Positions 11,974-25,497 of a stretch of DNA of 64,000 nt are shown here, in pieces. A program made the translations under genes and the position numbers. Source of the DNA: Portunus trituberculatus (lineage: Eukaryota > Arthropoda > Malacostraca > Decapoda > Portunidae). The DNA is taken from the NCBI RefSeq assembly GCF_017591435.1, contig NC_059295.1, positions 33,543,926-33,607,925 of the forward strand, read 5' to 3'. The stretch's first letter is position 1, and each line of letters begins with the position of its first letter. The notes under the pieces are model-generated. The model did no database searches and was not told the DNA's origin. It saw only the letters and a list, made by a program, of their open reading frames with translations.

Positions 11974-11982
11974 TACTACTAA
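11724..11982. repeat. (CT)n followed by (TTA)n
   Basis: A CT tract occupies about 11724-11794 and a TTA tract about 11885-11982, separated by T-rich sequence. Confidence 0.95.
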
Positions 11983-12162
11983 TTTTTTTTCTATATTTAC
12001 AAGGCCTGTCCTTCCCTGTTGTTAGATTTATCACTCATCACTATACTTTGGTCACTACTTTGGTGACTTCCTGATTCCATTAAATATTCAGGATCCAGAC
12101 ACATCGTCACACAAAGTAATTTCTTCTGGGCTGCACTCACAATACTACAGTGACCAAAGAGA

Positions 12163-12164
<2 letters not shown>

Positions 12165-12216
<52 letters not shown>
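12165..12216. repeat. (GT)n at the 3' end of a LINE
   Basis: About 26 GT units directly precede TATTTACCTAGTTATA, the reverse complement of a LINE tail. Confidence 0.97.
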
Positions 12217-12218
<2 letters not shown>

Positions 12219-12674
12219 TTACCTAGTTATAGTTTTACAGGCTTTTACGCTTATGTGGCCCCGTCTCCATATCAACAGTTATCCAATTTTTCTTTAAAAC
12301 TATGCACACTCGTTGCTGTCACCACTTCTCCACTCAGACTGTTCCACGTCTCAACACATCTTTGCGGGAAACTATATTTTTTTATATCTCTTAGACATCT
12401 TCCCTTCCTCAGCTTTTTACTATGCAATCTTGTGCTTCAACTGTCATATTCTTCTCTCAGGAGCAGTTTCTCATTATCCACTTGGTCCATTCCGTTGATC
12501 AATTTATAAACTTGTATCAGATCCCCTCTCTCCCTTCTCTGTTCCAGAGTTGGTAGATCCATAGCCTTTAGTCTCTCCTCATATGTCATCCCTTCAAATT
12601 CTGGAACCATTCTTGTAGCCATATTTTGTAGTCTCTCCAGCTTCTTTATGTGTTTCTTTTTATGGGGTGTCCAC

Positions 12675-12676
<2 letters not shown>
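12217..12676 (-). mobile_element. CR1-like LINE fragment, family A
   Basis: The minus strand encodes the C-terminal part of a CR1-type ORF2 (KKKHIKKLERLQNMATRMVP, YEERLKAMDLPTLEQRRERG, DLIQVYKLINGMDQVDNE), downstream of the reverse transcriptase fingers/palm. It carries a frameshift near the end. The 3' UTR reads TATAACTAGGTAAATAC into (AC)n. The 5' truncation point lies directly against another (AC)n tract (12677-12746). Confidence 0.9.

Positions 12677-12746
<70 letters not shown>
12677..12746. repeat. (GT)n at the 5' truncation point of a LINE
   Basis: About 35 GT units. A further GT tract of similar length lies at 12863-12932. Confidence 0.97.
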
Positions 12747-12747
<1 letters not shown>

Positions 12748-12860
12748 ACATGTTTTCTTCAGTAATGTTTGGGTGTAAGTCCTAAAAAGGTGGAATGAAT
12801 ATGGTTCATCACGTGAACACACATCAGTGTTAGAGGTGGAATTAACATGCAAAAATCATG

Positions 12861-12934
<74 letters not shown>

Positions 12935-13780
12935 TGCAAGATAGTACTTTCATTGTGTGTTACAAATTTTGATAAATTGATTTTAGTACTTCTATAACTC
13001 ACACTGCTCATTTTGAAATGTTATTCTTCTCTAAAAGTGTTTGATGGTGTAGGAATGCAATTTGTAAATACATATATTTGGTGTTGCTCATTGGTACCTC
13101 TACTTTCCACCATTGCAAGGAATGTAGTGCACTATTTTCTGTGTAAGATGTAGGTAATATGTATTTGTTATGGCTAAAGTTTTATGGACTGCAACTGTTT
13201 ATGTCTGTCATGCCTGTGTATGAATGGTAAATTCAGATATCAGGCCATCATCATACCTCAACTTTATTAGGCACTGAAGGTAATGAAAAATTTGAATTGT
13301 TAGAATTTAGAACATTTGTACATTCTTCAGAGTTTATATAAGATTGCCTATGATATTTAGAATCAAAATATTACATGATTCATAGTCATATGTATTGAAT
13401 AGCAACTGAATGACAAATGGTTATTATTTTATTTTTTTGTATATATATCATAAGCAATATGTCCTTTCAGTTTAAACAGGGAACAAATCTGAACCTCTTC
13501 TTTCCCCTTCACCATTCTGAGAGCTGCACATGATGAGAAGATACTTGGGCAGATGACAACCTGCCCAGAAGTTCATTGGCTTTGCTGCAGTGAACACTGT
13601 ATTTACATTTTTTATGATTTAGGTGTAGCAGCTCCAAGGCTTTTTCCCTTAGTATCAGTAGGTAGGTGTAGTGAAGTTGAGGCTTTAGCAAGACAAATCC
13701 AGGCAGGATGTTGACAGCTGCAATGGTAGATTTCATATGTATGTATACAGGGCTCAAGGGGTTGAGTGTATATGTGTGTG

Positions 13781-13901
<121 letters not shown>

Positions 13902-14142
13902 GCAATATAATGTAGCAAGTAAATTTAGCTTAATAATATACTGCCTGTATACTTGTATGTAATAGAAAGAAGTTTATTTCATTTGTACTTTTGTTAATGA
14001 CAAGTGCATTACGTACTTACAACTTGAGATAAGAAAAAAAAAGATAGGGATGAATTGTTTGCACTTTGAAGGTTTGGTAGCGACAGCATGGAGTATGGAC
14101 TTCTTAGTTTTTGTTTTGTTGATATTTACTTGGTCTTTCCAG

Positions 14143-14255
14143 ACCTATCACTTCATATTATCAAGTGGCTGAGCAAGAAAGAGATTACATCTGTGCCCTG
14201 CCTAAGGACAATGGCATGCATCAGTGTGACAATCTTCCACATTCTCGTTACAATG
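14143..14255 (+). CDS. Ca-alpha1T: T-type calcium channel alpha-1, domain I turret exon
   Basis: This exon lies in no long ORF and was found by homology. Its first base completes a glycine codon, then it reads PITSYYQVAEQERDYICALP and KDNGMHQCDNLPHSRYN. This matches the Cav3 domain I extracellular turret pattern YYQ..E...ICS....NGMQKC..(I/L)P, with its two conserved cysteines. The acceptor is GGTCTTTCCAG and the donor GTGAGG. It enters in phase 2 and leaves in phase 1, exactly what both neighbours need. The turret sits outside the pore between S5 and the selectivity filter. Confidence 0.92.
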
Positions 14256-14343
14256 GTGAGGCTCCCATCAACACAGTGAAGTGACCTTTCTCTCACTAAC
14301 ACTTCTTTCATATTAAAAAGAATTTGTTTGGTTTGTTTTGGCA

Positions 14344-14426
<83 letters not shown>

Positions 14427-14433
14427 GTATATA

Positions 14434-15596
14434 CAGTGGAGACTCGAACGTCTAAACTCTAAATAGTCGAACGCAAAAGTTCGACTTAATACTCGAAAAG
14501 ATACCTATTAGTCGACGTCCGTCCACATGGCTGTAAACCAAAAAGGCCTCATCCTTCCCGCTGCCCTACGCGCCCCACCGGTCCACCGCAGCCAGTTGAC
14601 CCCTCGCTGTCGTAGGAATAACGTTGTCCTGTGCTTTCATCCTTCCCGCCGCCCAACGTGACCTACCGGTCCACCGCAGCCAGTTGATCCTTCGCTGTCG
14701 TAAGAATAGCATTGTCCTGCGCTTTGTCTCTGGAATTTTTTGCATTTAGAAGCTTACAATGGCACCGAAGAGGCTTGTTAGTGATGAGAATAAGCCTACA
14801 AGAAAGAATGTAGTGACAACCATCGAAAGGAAAAAGGAGATTATTGATAAATACGAGAAAAAAAGAAGAACTGATCTTGCAGCTGAGTACTGTATGGCTA
14901 AATCTATAGTAGCCACAATACTGAAGAAGACAGAGCTCATTAAAAAAGCTGATGTGGCGATTGGTGTGAAAAGGCAATTTAAGTGACCTGTGGCAGTGGA
15001 AGAAATGGGAAAATTGTTGATTGGATAAACCAAAGGCAGATGGCTGGTGATTCTTTGTCAGAGGACATAATTTGTGCGAAGGCTAGGCTGCTGCATCGTG
15101 ATCTTATTTCTGATACTACATCTGACTCCGATGATGATTATAAAGCAAGTAAAGGGTGGTTTGTGAATTTCAAGAAAAGAGCTGGAATTAATTATGTTGT
15201 GATGCACGGCAAGCCCGCAAGTACAGACAGAGTTGCCATTGAGTAATTTGTGCCTGAATTTAAGAAATTTGTGAATAAGGAACACTTAAGCCCACAACAG
15301 ATCTTTAATTGTAATGAAACTGGCCTGTTTTGAAAAAAGAAAAAAAAAACTACCAAACATGATCAATATAACAAAGGAAGAGAAGTGTTTGCCAGGACAC
15401 AAGCCCATGAAAGACAGGCCAACCCTGCTTCTGTGCACTATTGCTAGCGGCGACTGCAAAATTAAACCACTGCTTTTTTCTAAACTTGGGTTTGGCAATG
15501 GCTGGAACGAATTACCTGATTATTAGGTATCAATAGTCGAATTTTTTAATACTCGAGTGGCCATTTAGAACGAATTAAGTTCAAGTATTGAGTCTC

Positions 15597-15601
<5 letters not shown>
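14434..15601 (+). mobile_element. Tigger/pogo DNA transposon, internally deleted
   Basis: Ends are CAGTGGAGACTCGAACGTC at the left and the inverse of CAATGGAGACTCAATACTTG at the right. Both are flanked by TA, the target of the Tc1/mariner-pogo superfamily, and lie inside a (TA)n tract (14347-14433 and 15602-15692). The interior carries a broken CENP-B/Tigger-type transposase. Confidence 0.88.
14759..15526 (+). pseudogene. Tigger-type transposase pseudogene
   Basis: It starts MAPKRLVSDENKPTRK with a pogo/CENP-B helix-turn-helix (ERKKEIIDKYEKKRRTDLAA, AKSIVATILKK). The second DNA-binding part (SKGWFVNFKKRAGIN) and the start of the DDE domain (QQIFNCNETGLF) follow in other frames. Breaks: a frameshift near 14985, a stop at 15244, a further stop after GLF at about 15333, and Asn where the first catalytic Asp (DETGLFW) is expected. 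The second and third catalytic regions are missing, so the reading ends after a GFGNGWNELPDY stretch. It is not functional. Confidence 0.88.
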
Positions 15602-15695
<94 letters not shown>

Positions 15696-15724
15696 AATTA
15701 TGACTTTTGTTAAAATCAAAGTTC

Positions 15725-15935
15725 ATTGGTTTTAGTTATGGCATCCATCACATCTAATGCTCTCCAGAACATCAGCCAGGTTAACCAAACTCCCCACTGT
15801 GGCACTCCAACCACAACAGTAACCTAGTAAACACCTTAAACTCATGAGCCTGAGCGAGACTCAATCTGCTGACCTTAGCAATGCTACCAGGCTAGCATGT
15901 TGCCACTATAATAGCCAGAGGCTTTTGTGGCACCA
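15725..15935 (-). mobile_element. Possible tRNA-derived SINE
   Basis: On the minus strand TAGTGGCAACATGCTAGCC resembles a weak A box and CAGCAGATTGAGTCTC a B box at suitable spacing. No second copy was found in the window, so this is tentative. Confidence 0.3.
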
Positions 15936-16595
15936 TGTTTCAACATTCCGATAATGGGATTTAAATATGGTGAGACAGGTGCAGGAATTCCGTGCCCAAC
16001 AGTTTTGTCACTTGTACCACAACCAGGGAGTCTGTGGTGGAGCGGGCTAGTGTGGTACCATGGCCAAGCCTCAACTTTTGTACCCCCCTGACACTGCCTG
16101 CTTATAAAAGTCACCAAATTTATTTAGTTATAAATTAAGAGAAAATGCCAGCAGTTTACATTATATAGGCTTGTTTTCTCAAATGCATATTTGAAGTACT
16201 CTGTTTAGATACTAAGGAACTGAAATATGAGATATTGTAAGTCAAGTTGGCACTAAAGTGAGGACACTGCTAGACAGGCAATTCTCATGCCCAAAGCATC
16301 TTCATATTAAACTGATTTTGCACTCCATTATAGGCAATGGATCCTCACGTATCAGTAGCTCAGAAGTAAGAATTACAGTAATTTAGGAAAAAAGTTGCTG
16401 AGCATTTATTTATTAGAAATTTAACTCAAATCATACTAACATGTAAATTAAATAGAAATCTGATTTTAATGATTAGACCTATGAAATAACTTGATTCTTG
16501 TCAGCTTGTTCATGGCAGATAGATAAAAACTTTCATTTTCCTTATATTTTAAGATTTTCTGAACAGTATTCTCTTTTGTTCTTGCTCTCATCCAG

Positions 16596-16765
16596 GCAAG
16601 GTGTGTAATGATTCAGCACAGATGTATATCCCAAATGATATGTCAAATGAAACCTGTGTCAACTGGAATCAGTACTACACTGACTGCAGACCAGGGGACA
16701 AGAATCCATTTCAGGGAGCAATATCCTTTGATAATATTGGTTTAGCATGGGTCGCTATATTCTTG
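16596..16765 (+). CDS. Ca-alpha1T: T-type calcium channel alpha-1, exon for turret end and P-loop helix 1
   Basis: It completes the glycine codon, then reads KVCNDSAQMYIPNDMSNETC and VNWNQYYTDCRPGDKNPFQG, then AISFDNIGLAWVAIFL. The NWNQYY and FDNIG.AW.AIF motifs are Cav3 domain I hallmarks, and the three cysteines belong to the extracellular loop. There are possible N-glycosylation sites at NDS and NET. It enters in phase 1 and leaves in phase 0, with donor GTAAGT. The usual Gln before the next exon is Leu here. Confidence 0.95.
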
Positions 16766-16869
16766 GTAAGTAAGAAATGATGATACAGTCTTTATTGTAT
16801 TACTGCATATATTTTTCCCTTAGTAAACTTGCACTAGTGTGTTTTTATCAATGAAAATTTCTTCTACAG

Positions 16870-16962
16870 GTGATAAGTTTGGAAGGTTGGACAGACATCA
16901 TGTATTATGTTCAAGATGCTCATTCCTTTTGGGATTGGATATATTTTGTTCTTCTCATTGTG
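16870..16962 (+). CDS. Ca-alpha1T: T-type calcium channel alpha-1, domain I selectivity filter exon
   Basis: It encodes VISLEGWTDIMYYVQDAHSF then WDWIYFVLLIV. The glutamate of SLEGW (codon 16882-16884) is the first residue of the Cav3 EEDD selectivity ring, and the second half begins IS6. The exon is 93 bases, phase 0 at both ends, with acceptor TTCTTCTACAG and donor GTAAGC. A near-perfect duplicate of the last exon bases and this donor occurs at 19011-19036. Confidence 0.96.
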
Positions 16963-16967
16963 GTAAG

Positions 16968-18250
<1,283 letters not shown>

Positions 18251-18337
<87 letters not shown>
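18251..18337. repeat. (GT)n joining two LINE fragments
   Basis: About 43 GT units sit between the 5' truncation of one LINE and the 3' tail of the next, both on the minus strand. Confidence 0.98.
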
Positions 18338-18338
<1 letters not shown>

Positions 18339-18986
18339 TTACCTAGTTGTAGTTTTACAGGGCCTAGCCTTTACACTCATGTGGCCCCGTCTCCATATCT
18401 ACACTTATCCAATTTTTCTTTAAGACTATGCACACTCGTTGCTGACACCACTTCTTCATTCAAACTGTTTCAAGTCTCAACACATCTTTGCGGGAAATTA
18501 TATTTTTTAACATCTCTCAGACATCTTCCCTTCCTCAGTTTTTTACTATGCGATCTTGTGCTTTGAATGTCATATTCTTCTCTCAGGATCAGTTTCTCAT
18601 TATCCACTTTATCCATTCTGTTGATCAATTTATAAACTTTTATCAGATCCCCTCTCTCCCTTCTCTGTTCCAGGGTTGGTAGATCCATAATCTTTAGTCT
18701 CTCTTCATATGTCACCCCTTCAAATTCTGGAACCATTCTTGTAGCCATTTTTTGTAGTCTCTCCAACTTCCTTATGTGTTTCTTTTTATGGGGGGTCCAC
18801 ACAACTCCTGCATATTCCAATCTGGGTCTTATTATAGTAGTTATCAATTTCCTCATCATTTCTTTGTCCATGTAGTGAAACACTAATCCAATTATCCCTT
18901 AGCAAATTATGTCTTTCTGAAAATTCTATCTATATGTCTCACCAGTTGACTGTTTTCTTCCATTGTCACCACCAAGTCCTTTTCCA
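18338..18986 (-). mobile_element. CR1-like LINE fragment, family A
   Basis: The minus strand encodes FHYMDKEMMRKLITTIIRPR, LEYAGVVWTPHKKKHIRKLE and onwards through the C-terminal domain, in one frame over most of its length. The tail is the family A tail into (AC)n. The 5' end stops in a short GT-rich stretch (18987-19010). Confidence 0.92.
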
Positions 18987-19010
18987 TGTGTGTATGTGTG
19001 TGTATGTGTG

Positions 19011-19033
19011 TTCTCATTCTGGTAAGCAATATA

Positions 19034-19036
<3 letters not shown>
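19011..19036 (+). repeat. Duplicated exon-end and donor-site sequence
   Basis: TTCTCATTCTGGTAAGCAAT is the same as 16952-16971 (end of the selectivity filter exon plus its GTAAGC donor) except for one base, and both run into (TA)n. It brackets the 2-kb LINE/microsatellite block. Confidence 0.85.

Positions 19037-19128
<92 letters not shown>
19029..19128. repeat. (TA)n microsatellite
   Basis: About 50 TA units with one interruption near 19036. Confidence 0.97.
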
Positions 19129-19131
<3 letters not shown>

Positions 19132-19244
19132 AAATAATATGTACTGTATATGATTGCTCTAAAACATTATGCTGATAATGTCATTAATTCAACTTGTAAA
19201 ACATCACACTATGCAAACGCTAACAAAATTCTTACTCTTCCAAG

Positions 19245-20588
19245 ATTGGTTCATTCTTCATGATCAACTTGTGCCTGGTCGTCATTGCTACTCAGTTCTC
19301 TGAGACAAAGAAACGAGAAATGGAGCGCATGAAGATGGAGCGTGCCCGATTTCAATCCACAAGCACCCTAGCATCAGGCTCCACTGCAGAACCTAATTCC
19401 TGCTATGCTGAAATCATTAAGTACATTGCTCACCTTTGGCGACGTGGGAAACGCAAGTTATTTATGCATTACCGTCAGTTTCGCAGAAGAAACCGCTCAG
19501 ATCATCCAAAACAGTTGAGTCTCAAAAAGCAGCGCCGCCGCCGTCAGTATGAGGCTGCCCAGAGTGCCCTCATCAGCCGAGAGAGTGGATGTACAACTGG
19601 GGTTCCTGGCACTATTGTGGCACTACCTCCTTCTGGTCCTGGGGCTATGGGGCATGGTGGTGCCCTAACTATCATGAATAACATAGCCCCAGCCTCACCC
19701 CAGCTACTGTCACCTCCAGAAGTTCGTGAAGTCCAGGATGATGGGCGAGCTACTAGTGCTCCTTGCTCTGGCACTGAGCATTCTGATGGGGATCAACAAG
19801 TCTCACCCCACCGGCCAGTTATCCTCAAAATTTCTAGTGGAGATGGAAGTGAGTTAGTACCCCCTTCTCCAGGCACCCAAGGCATCTGTACACCACGCCA
19901 ACGGCGCCGTAGCTCAGTCATGTTTAGCGATGTTGTGCTACTGCATGGCCATCAAGGAGAAACAGCTACCAAGAATGTATGTCACAGTGAGAAGACAACA
20001 CAAACAGATGATGAACCTATAGATCCTGCATACTTCCGAGAACCTCTGCCTCCATCACCTCACACCCCAGTCCCTCCTGCTTTGATGCCTTCCCTTCTAT
20101 CTCCTCCAGTATTACCTTTCAAAAAGAGCAAATCCCCATTGCATTCTGTCTCTCGCACACCCTCTTATAATGGCTCAACAGGCAAGGGCTCCCTGACCTG
20201 TGGTGAGCTGCTGGCTCTAAGTGGTGCTCTTTCTGCTGCCCTGCCTACACATCTTGGCATAGACTCCCACTCCGTCCACACTCTCTACTCTTCCTTGGCC
20301 AAAGGTGTGAAGCATTTCTCTGCCCCAACACTCTTCTTCTCAGGGGACCAAGCTCCAGCAGGATTCTTGGGTTACTATTCAGCCTCGGACTCATGTGACT
20401 CAGGATCAGACAGGAGTGACGATGAGTGGAGGGAGCAGGAGCGGCGCCCACCTTCTGGATTAAGTAAAATTTGCTCTAAAATCCAGTCATATACCAAGAA
20501 GTTAGTGGAGCATCGGTACTTTCAGCGAGGCATTCTGGTTGCAATCCTAATCAACACTCTTAGCATGGGAATTGAATACCACAACCAG
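19245..20588 (+). CDS. Ca-alpha1T: T-type calcium channel alpha-1, exon for IS6, I-II linker and IIS1
   Basis: A single 448-codon exon. It opens IGSFFMINLCLVVIATQFSE (end of IS6), followed by a charged KKREMERMKMERARF stretch and the SCYAEIIKYIAHLWRRGKRK segment. These correspond to the helix-loop-helix gating brake of Cav3 channels just after IS6. A long, poorly conserved, Ser/Pro-rich cytoplasmic linker follows, with many basic-Ser sites (RQRRRSSVMF) and an acidic SDSCDSGSDRSDDE run. It ends KLVEHRYFQRGILVAILINT, LSMGIEYHNQ, the start of domain II S1. Phase 0 at both ends. The donor is GTTAGC, inferred from family alignment because the frame stays open to 20660. Confidence 0.96.
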
Positions 20589-21563
20589 GTTAGCAGAAAC
20601 TTACCTTTTACAAACTATTACCCTTCTTACATTTTTATAATGAATAAGAGTGTCAGTTAAAGATAGAGTTTAGTGAATATTGATGAGGGAGAGTAGAATC
20701 TGATAATTTGCAGTGATGATACTGCAGATGACAGGACTGGTAGGTGATTTATATGAGAGATTTAGACAACTAGTGGATGGGTGTGGAAGAGTGTATGGGT
20801 TGAGGAAGCCAAGAAAGGAATTTCTTGTTAGGAGACCAATAAATGAAATAACATTTGATGCTGTTTTTAACTACAAATAGGAGTAGAATAAAGAAAGAGA
20901 GCAATTTATTTCTTGAAGTGTCTTATTACTTCTCTTAAGTTGTAGGCAGAGGGAAATAAAGATGTAAGAAGAGAGTTTCGTAGGGGAAATAATAGTAAAC
21001 TCATGCACACATCCTACAAGATGGATAGGATAGTGATTACAGTAAGTAGAAAGTCTTGTAAAGTGCAGCTGTAGGATGGGAAGTCATGCAGCTAGCAACT
21101 TAAGAAACAGGCCTAACCATGAAAATAAAAGTAAAAGATAGTAAGAAATGCAAAATTGTGGCATTGAGTAGGCAAATCAAAGAGAAGAGAAAGGGAATCA
21201 AAGAAAGAAGTATTGAAAAGCATGAGGATGATAGATGGGAAGAGGAGAATAAGTTGGTTAGGTAAGTAATTTCCATAAATATATATAGGGTAGCATATTG
21301 CTGTGGATGAAGGAATGGATGTAAAGATAAATAATCAAATGAATGGGGCAAGAAAGGTATAGGAAGGAATAGAGTTACACTTGTATATTATTTGGAATTT
21401 ATATATTAAAAAGGTTTTGCTAGGTTGTAGTGGTACTGGCAGATTAGATAGCATCCAGATCCTTTCTTGTGTAATTTTACTGTTCCATTGCAGGTCATAC
21501 CCACATACATTCAGATATCTTAATTTGAATGCAGTTTATTTATTATGTATTTTTTTTCTTTTT

Positions 21564-21596
<33 letters not shown>

Positions 21597-22021
21597 TGAG
21601 TAGATACTTTCTAGATCTGTCTTCCATCCCATTGTTATAACTTGCACATGATTTGCAGAGGAATTCCTTTCAGCTTGTGAGGGTTGTTTTTCCTTAGCGT
21701 AAAGTGTCCTGACATAACCCTATCCCTGAAGGAGTTATTAGTGTTTGAGGTTTAGGATATAGGGTGTATATGTAATTATTTTATAGGGTTGATTATTTCA
21801 AATTAGTTGATCAGTAATGTTTATTCATTTTAGCTTATTTTTTAACATATAGCATTTATAGAAGGAAATGTAGAAATAAGTCATTGGGTATAATGATATG
21901 TAAATATACATCTTTCAGAAATAGAAGGTTTACATTATGGGCTTATAAATTGATTTTGTATATTTGATATTTGTTTATCTTCAAAACTTATGACATGCCT
22001 TTACTTTCTATTTCCTATCAG
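20589..22021 (+). other. Intron between IIS1 and IIS2 exons
   Basis: Mostly purine-rich, AT-rich sequence with a T-run at about 21553-21595. No exon or firm repeat was recognised. Confidence 0.85.
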
Positions 22022-22173
22022 CCAGACATACTGACCGTCATTGTTGAGACAAGCAACTACATATTTTCTGCTGTGTTTGCTGTGGAGATGCTCCTAAAAA
22101 TCATGGCAGAGGGGCCTTTTGGCTATATCAGCAATGGTTATAATGTTTTTGATGGAATCATTGTTGTATTAAG
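22022..22173 (+). CDS. Ca-alpha1T: T-type calcium channel alpha-1, exon for IIS2-IIS3
   Basis: It reads PDILTVIVETSNYIFSAVFA, VEMLLKIMAEGPFGYISNGY and NVFDGIIVVL, covering the IIS1-S2 loop, IIS2 and the first part of IIS3. GPFGYI.N.YN.FDG is a Cav3 domain II hallmark. The acceptor is TTTCCTATCAG and the donor GTAAAT. It enters in phase 0 and leaves in phase 2 (AG of serine), joined across a 104-base intron. Confidence 0.95.
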
Positions 22174-22277
22174 GTAAATAGCTTGAAATATGTATGTAGA
22201 ATACAATGCATTTTATTCTGAGTATATATTTAGTGTCAGTTTTTATCAATAACTCTTGTAATGGTTGGTTCTTACAG

Positions 22278-22502
22278 TGTGGTGGAAATGTATCAGAGCT
22301 ACTCCAGCACCACACAGATGGTGGACCAGCAGGCAGGACAGGGCTCTGGTTTGTCAGTTCTCCGTACATTTAGGCTGCTGCGTATTCTCAAGTTGGTGCG
22401 CTTCATGCCTCAGCTGCGGCGCCAACTGTTTGTTATGCTGCGCACAATGGACAATGTTGCCATCTTTTTTTCTCTTCTAATTCTTTTTATATTCATATTC
22501 AG
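22278..22502 (+). CDS. Ca-alpha1T: T-type calcium channel alpha-1, exon for IIS3-S5
   Basis: It completes a serine, then reads VVEMYQSYSS, a hydrophilic extracellular loop, SGLSVLRTFRLLRILKLVRF (IIS4 voltage sensor with five spaced basic residues), MPQLRRQLFVMLRTMDNVAI (S4-S5 linker) and FFSLLILFIFIF (most of IIS5). It enters and leaves in phase 2, ending AG before donor GTGAGT. The next codon can be completed by either of the two turret exons at 28054 and 39804. Confidence 0.96.
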
Positions 22503-22831
22503 GTGAGTTGTTCAGTCTTTTGCTATACATATAACATGAATTTATTGCTAATACTCTTGAACCTCAAAATTCTGTTGAGTTAGTATATTTAAAAATTGCT
22601 GGATATACATTTGGATGTTGTGATCATTTTGACTGATATGATACAGATTACTGCAGTCCGTGTTATTATCAAATATGAATCCAAAATAGCTTTTCATTCA
22701 ACATAATTTCATCTGGTGAAAAGATTGAGTGATTCCAAGTTATAGCAGTCATACTGGACAGTAGTTCTTGAGTTTTCATATTCCATGTTTCTGCCATTGG
22801 ATATGTTTATCAAGATAATGGTTTGAATATG

Positions 22832-22862
<31 letters not shown>

Positions 22863-25381
22863 CCTATTGATTATCTGGATTCAGAGGCATTCATTATAGT
22901 CAGGCAAACCAAGCATTTGCTTGGGGTCCCCAACTTGCCCAAGAAAGCAAGGCCCCTGCAACTTTCAACTGATTTGACACAGTCAGTTACTGCACACAGC
23001 TGTGCTGTGACGAGGTGTAGACCTCATGAATTTGGCTGCCTGAAATACCCTGAAGGGATCCCCTGAATCAAACCTGCTGCTTTCCTACTCACATGTCCTG
23101 AGGGCTCCATACAAGTTTTTGTTTGAGGCCCCTGAGGAATGCCACTGTCTGGTTTTCACCAACCTCCACTACCATCATGTGGGAGTACTTTTCTTGTCAA
23201 TAGTGTTTTACATATCAGTACTTATCATTGTATGTAAGTATAACATGAACTGCATGTACTTGATTTAATTATTACCCAAAGCTATTAGAAAAACAAACTA
23301 TTCAGGATTTTGAGGTTTGATTACAATAATCAGATATCTAATGTTAATTTAATGATTTGAAATTTATATTCCTCTTACAGAGAAGAAGATTTCTATTTAG
23401 ATTTCATTATATTTTGAAATTAGTGACAAACAGAAGTAAAAGGTTTTTAGGCTTCTTTCTTGCCATGTGCAGAATCCAGATTGAGAGAAGTGTTCTGACC
23501 ATGGAAAATTTGATGATCTTGAGAAGAGTATGCATAGGTTTTTTAGATTCCTATTCACTAAAATCAATATAGTTTTTCTGTATTGGATTTGATAGTGTTG
23601 AACTAAGGATAATTACTAATGTCTGAAATTTAACAAACTTTATATTTTCAGGTTTCTTTTCTTTCTTTTTCTACCCTGTTTTATTTTCTGTAGAAATTTA
23701 TTGCTACAAAAGAGAAAATGGAAAGTAATAAAAAACACCATAGTGAACTTTTGTGACCTGCTATATGTAGACTATCATACAGCACTAACCAATAATTTCA
23801 ATTAGTCATCATCTGGTCCCTTAGTTACTCCCCTTAGCCTCTTGTCATGGTAGTGGAGTGAGCTGCTTGCTGCACCACGACTTATTAGGACTGGAGGCAC
23901 TTAATGTCTTACTCCCTCTGTCTGGTGACCCTTCATGGTGGCCTTCTCATCTCCTGTGACCTGTGCTGACCACCTTAATTTATTGACACACCGATTAAGG
24001 CTGGTGTACATGATGATTTTCTTCAAACTATGTCCACAAATTTTGCTTTCCTCTTGTAGAATGTCATGATATCTAATACAAAGCTTTGATAAATATGAAG
24101 GAATTGTGACCAAATCATGGGCTTTGAAGAAGTACCCAAAGTTGTGATAAAAAATGGGATTGTTTATAAAAATGAAATGCCTCAAATTCAGCCTTTGAAA
24201 ATAGCAAAGTTGATGGAAAAGTTTAAGGATATTTTATCATGTCTAGTCTCTTTGTTCTAGTGACCTCTTTGATCTAAGTGTTTTAGGTAGATGGGTTCAT
24301 TCTATATCTTTATGAGACCCCTTATCTTATCATAAACCTTTTAGGGATCCTGTTTTTTTTTTTTTATTATTTTTTTTTTTTTATTTTTTATTTATTTTTT
24401 TTTTTTTTACTTAGAAGTGATGTTATACTGTACTGCTGAACATTATTTTTAATCTATTATTCCCATTCATACACAGCAAAGTGTAACTTGAAGCAGTTTT
24501 GAGGTTATCACTTATTAGATTTACAGTTATTAAAGAACATATCAGTGAAATAAGTAACTTTCTCTGGTGTATATTGTGTTCTTTTCAAGCAGTTAGTGGC
24601 TCAGCATATGACTATAATGAACATGTCCTTGTGCAAGGAAGAGAAGAAGTGGGCAAAAGGAAAGAGTGTAAGAAGAGAAAGAAGGAAACTAGAGAATGAA
24701 ATTAATGAATTAAAGTGTTTGTGATATACTATTCACGTAAACAAATGTGTTTTCCTAGTTGTAGTGCACAAAATTCAACATACACTCATGTTCTGTCTTT
24801 GCATCTATTATATTTAACTTACTATCTTGAAGTCATGGATATTCTTAACTCATTCTCTTTTTTTTACTTATTTCAAATCTCAATTCTGTCTCTTTAACTA
24901 TTGTTTTCTGATTTACTTAAAAACATGAATATTCCTTATCATTCTGTCTTTTTCCAGTCATTTCGGTAGAAGTCATGCATTTTGTAGTTTTTTTTTCATT
25001 GTTATTCCTTCACCTGCTGTCAAGAAATTCTCTACTTCATGTTCATCAAGAATTCTATTCATTCTCTCTTTTACTTTACTCATTTATGGAAAGTAACCTA
25101 GCCAAAAAGAAATTAATTAAATGAAATTAAGGATAAAAGCTGCCATTCCATCTTGATGTGAGCTAACTCACCATGTGTCAGCTGTCGTGCTATCAACAAC
25201 TATATCTATCCATTTGAAAATTTGAAATATCATGGTATTGCAAATGCTTCAGTTGGATTTATTTATCTCATCCTTGAAACACCATTCAGAGTATGTATAT
25301 TATAGCTCATCTATTTTCAAGCTGTTACCATTTCTTTTCCTGATTGAAGTGTTTGCTAGTATTTCTTGGTTTCTTGGTTGC

Positions 25382-25484
<103 letters not shown>

Positions 25485-25497
25485 ATACAATTTATAT

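Larger units (their letters stand above)
14256..16595 (+). other. Intron between turret and P-loop exons
   Basis: It holds a TA tract split by a Tigger/pogo insertion (14347-15692), a possible tRNA-like SINE on the minus strand (about 15725-15935), and about 650 bases of unremarkable AT-rich sequence. Confidence 0.85.

Noticed and set aside
20589..20660. Continuation of the I-II linker exon to the stop near 20660
   Set aside because: Family alignment places the splice after EYHNQ, a donor is present, and the next exon continues IIS1-S2 in frame.
20640..21370. Possible decayed RTE-type LINE suggested by a GATGATACTGCAGATGACAG segment
   Set aside because: Only a weak resemblance to an ADDTA-like motif and no further collinear motifs; stops throughout.
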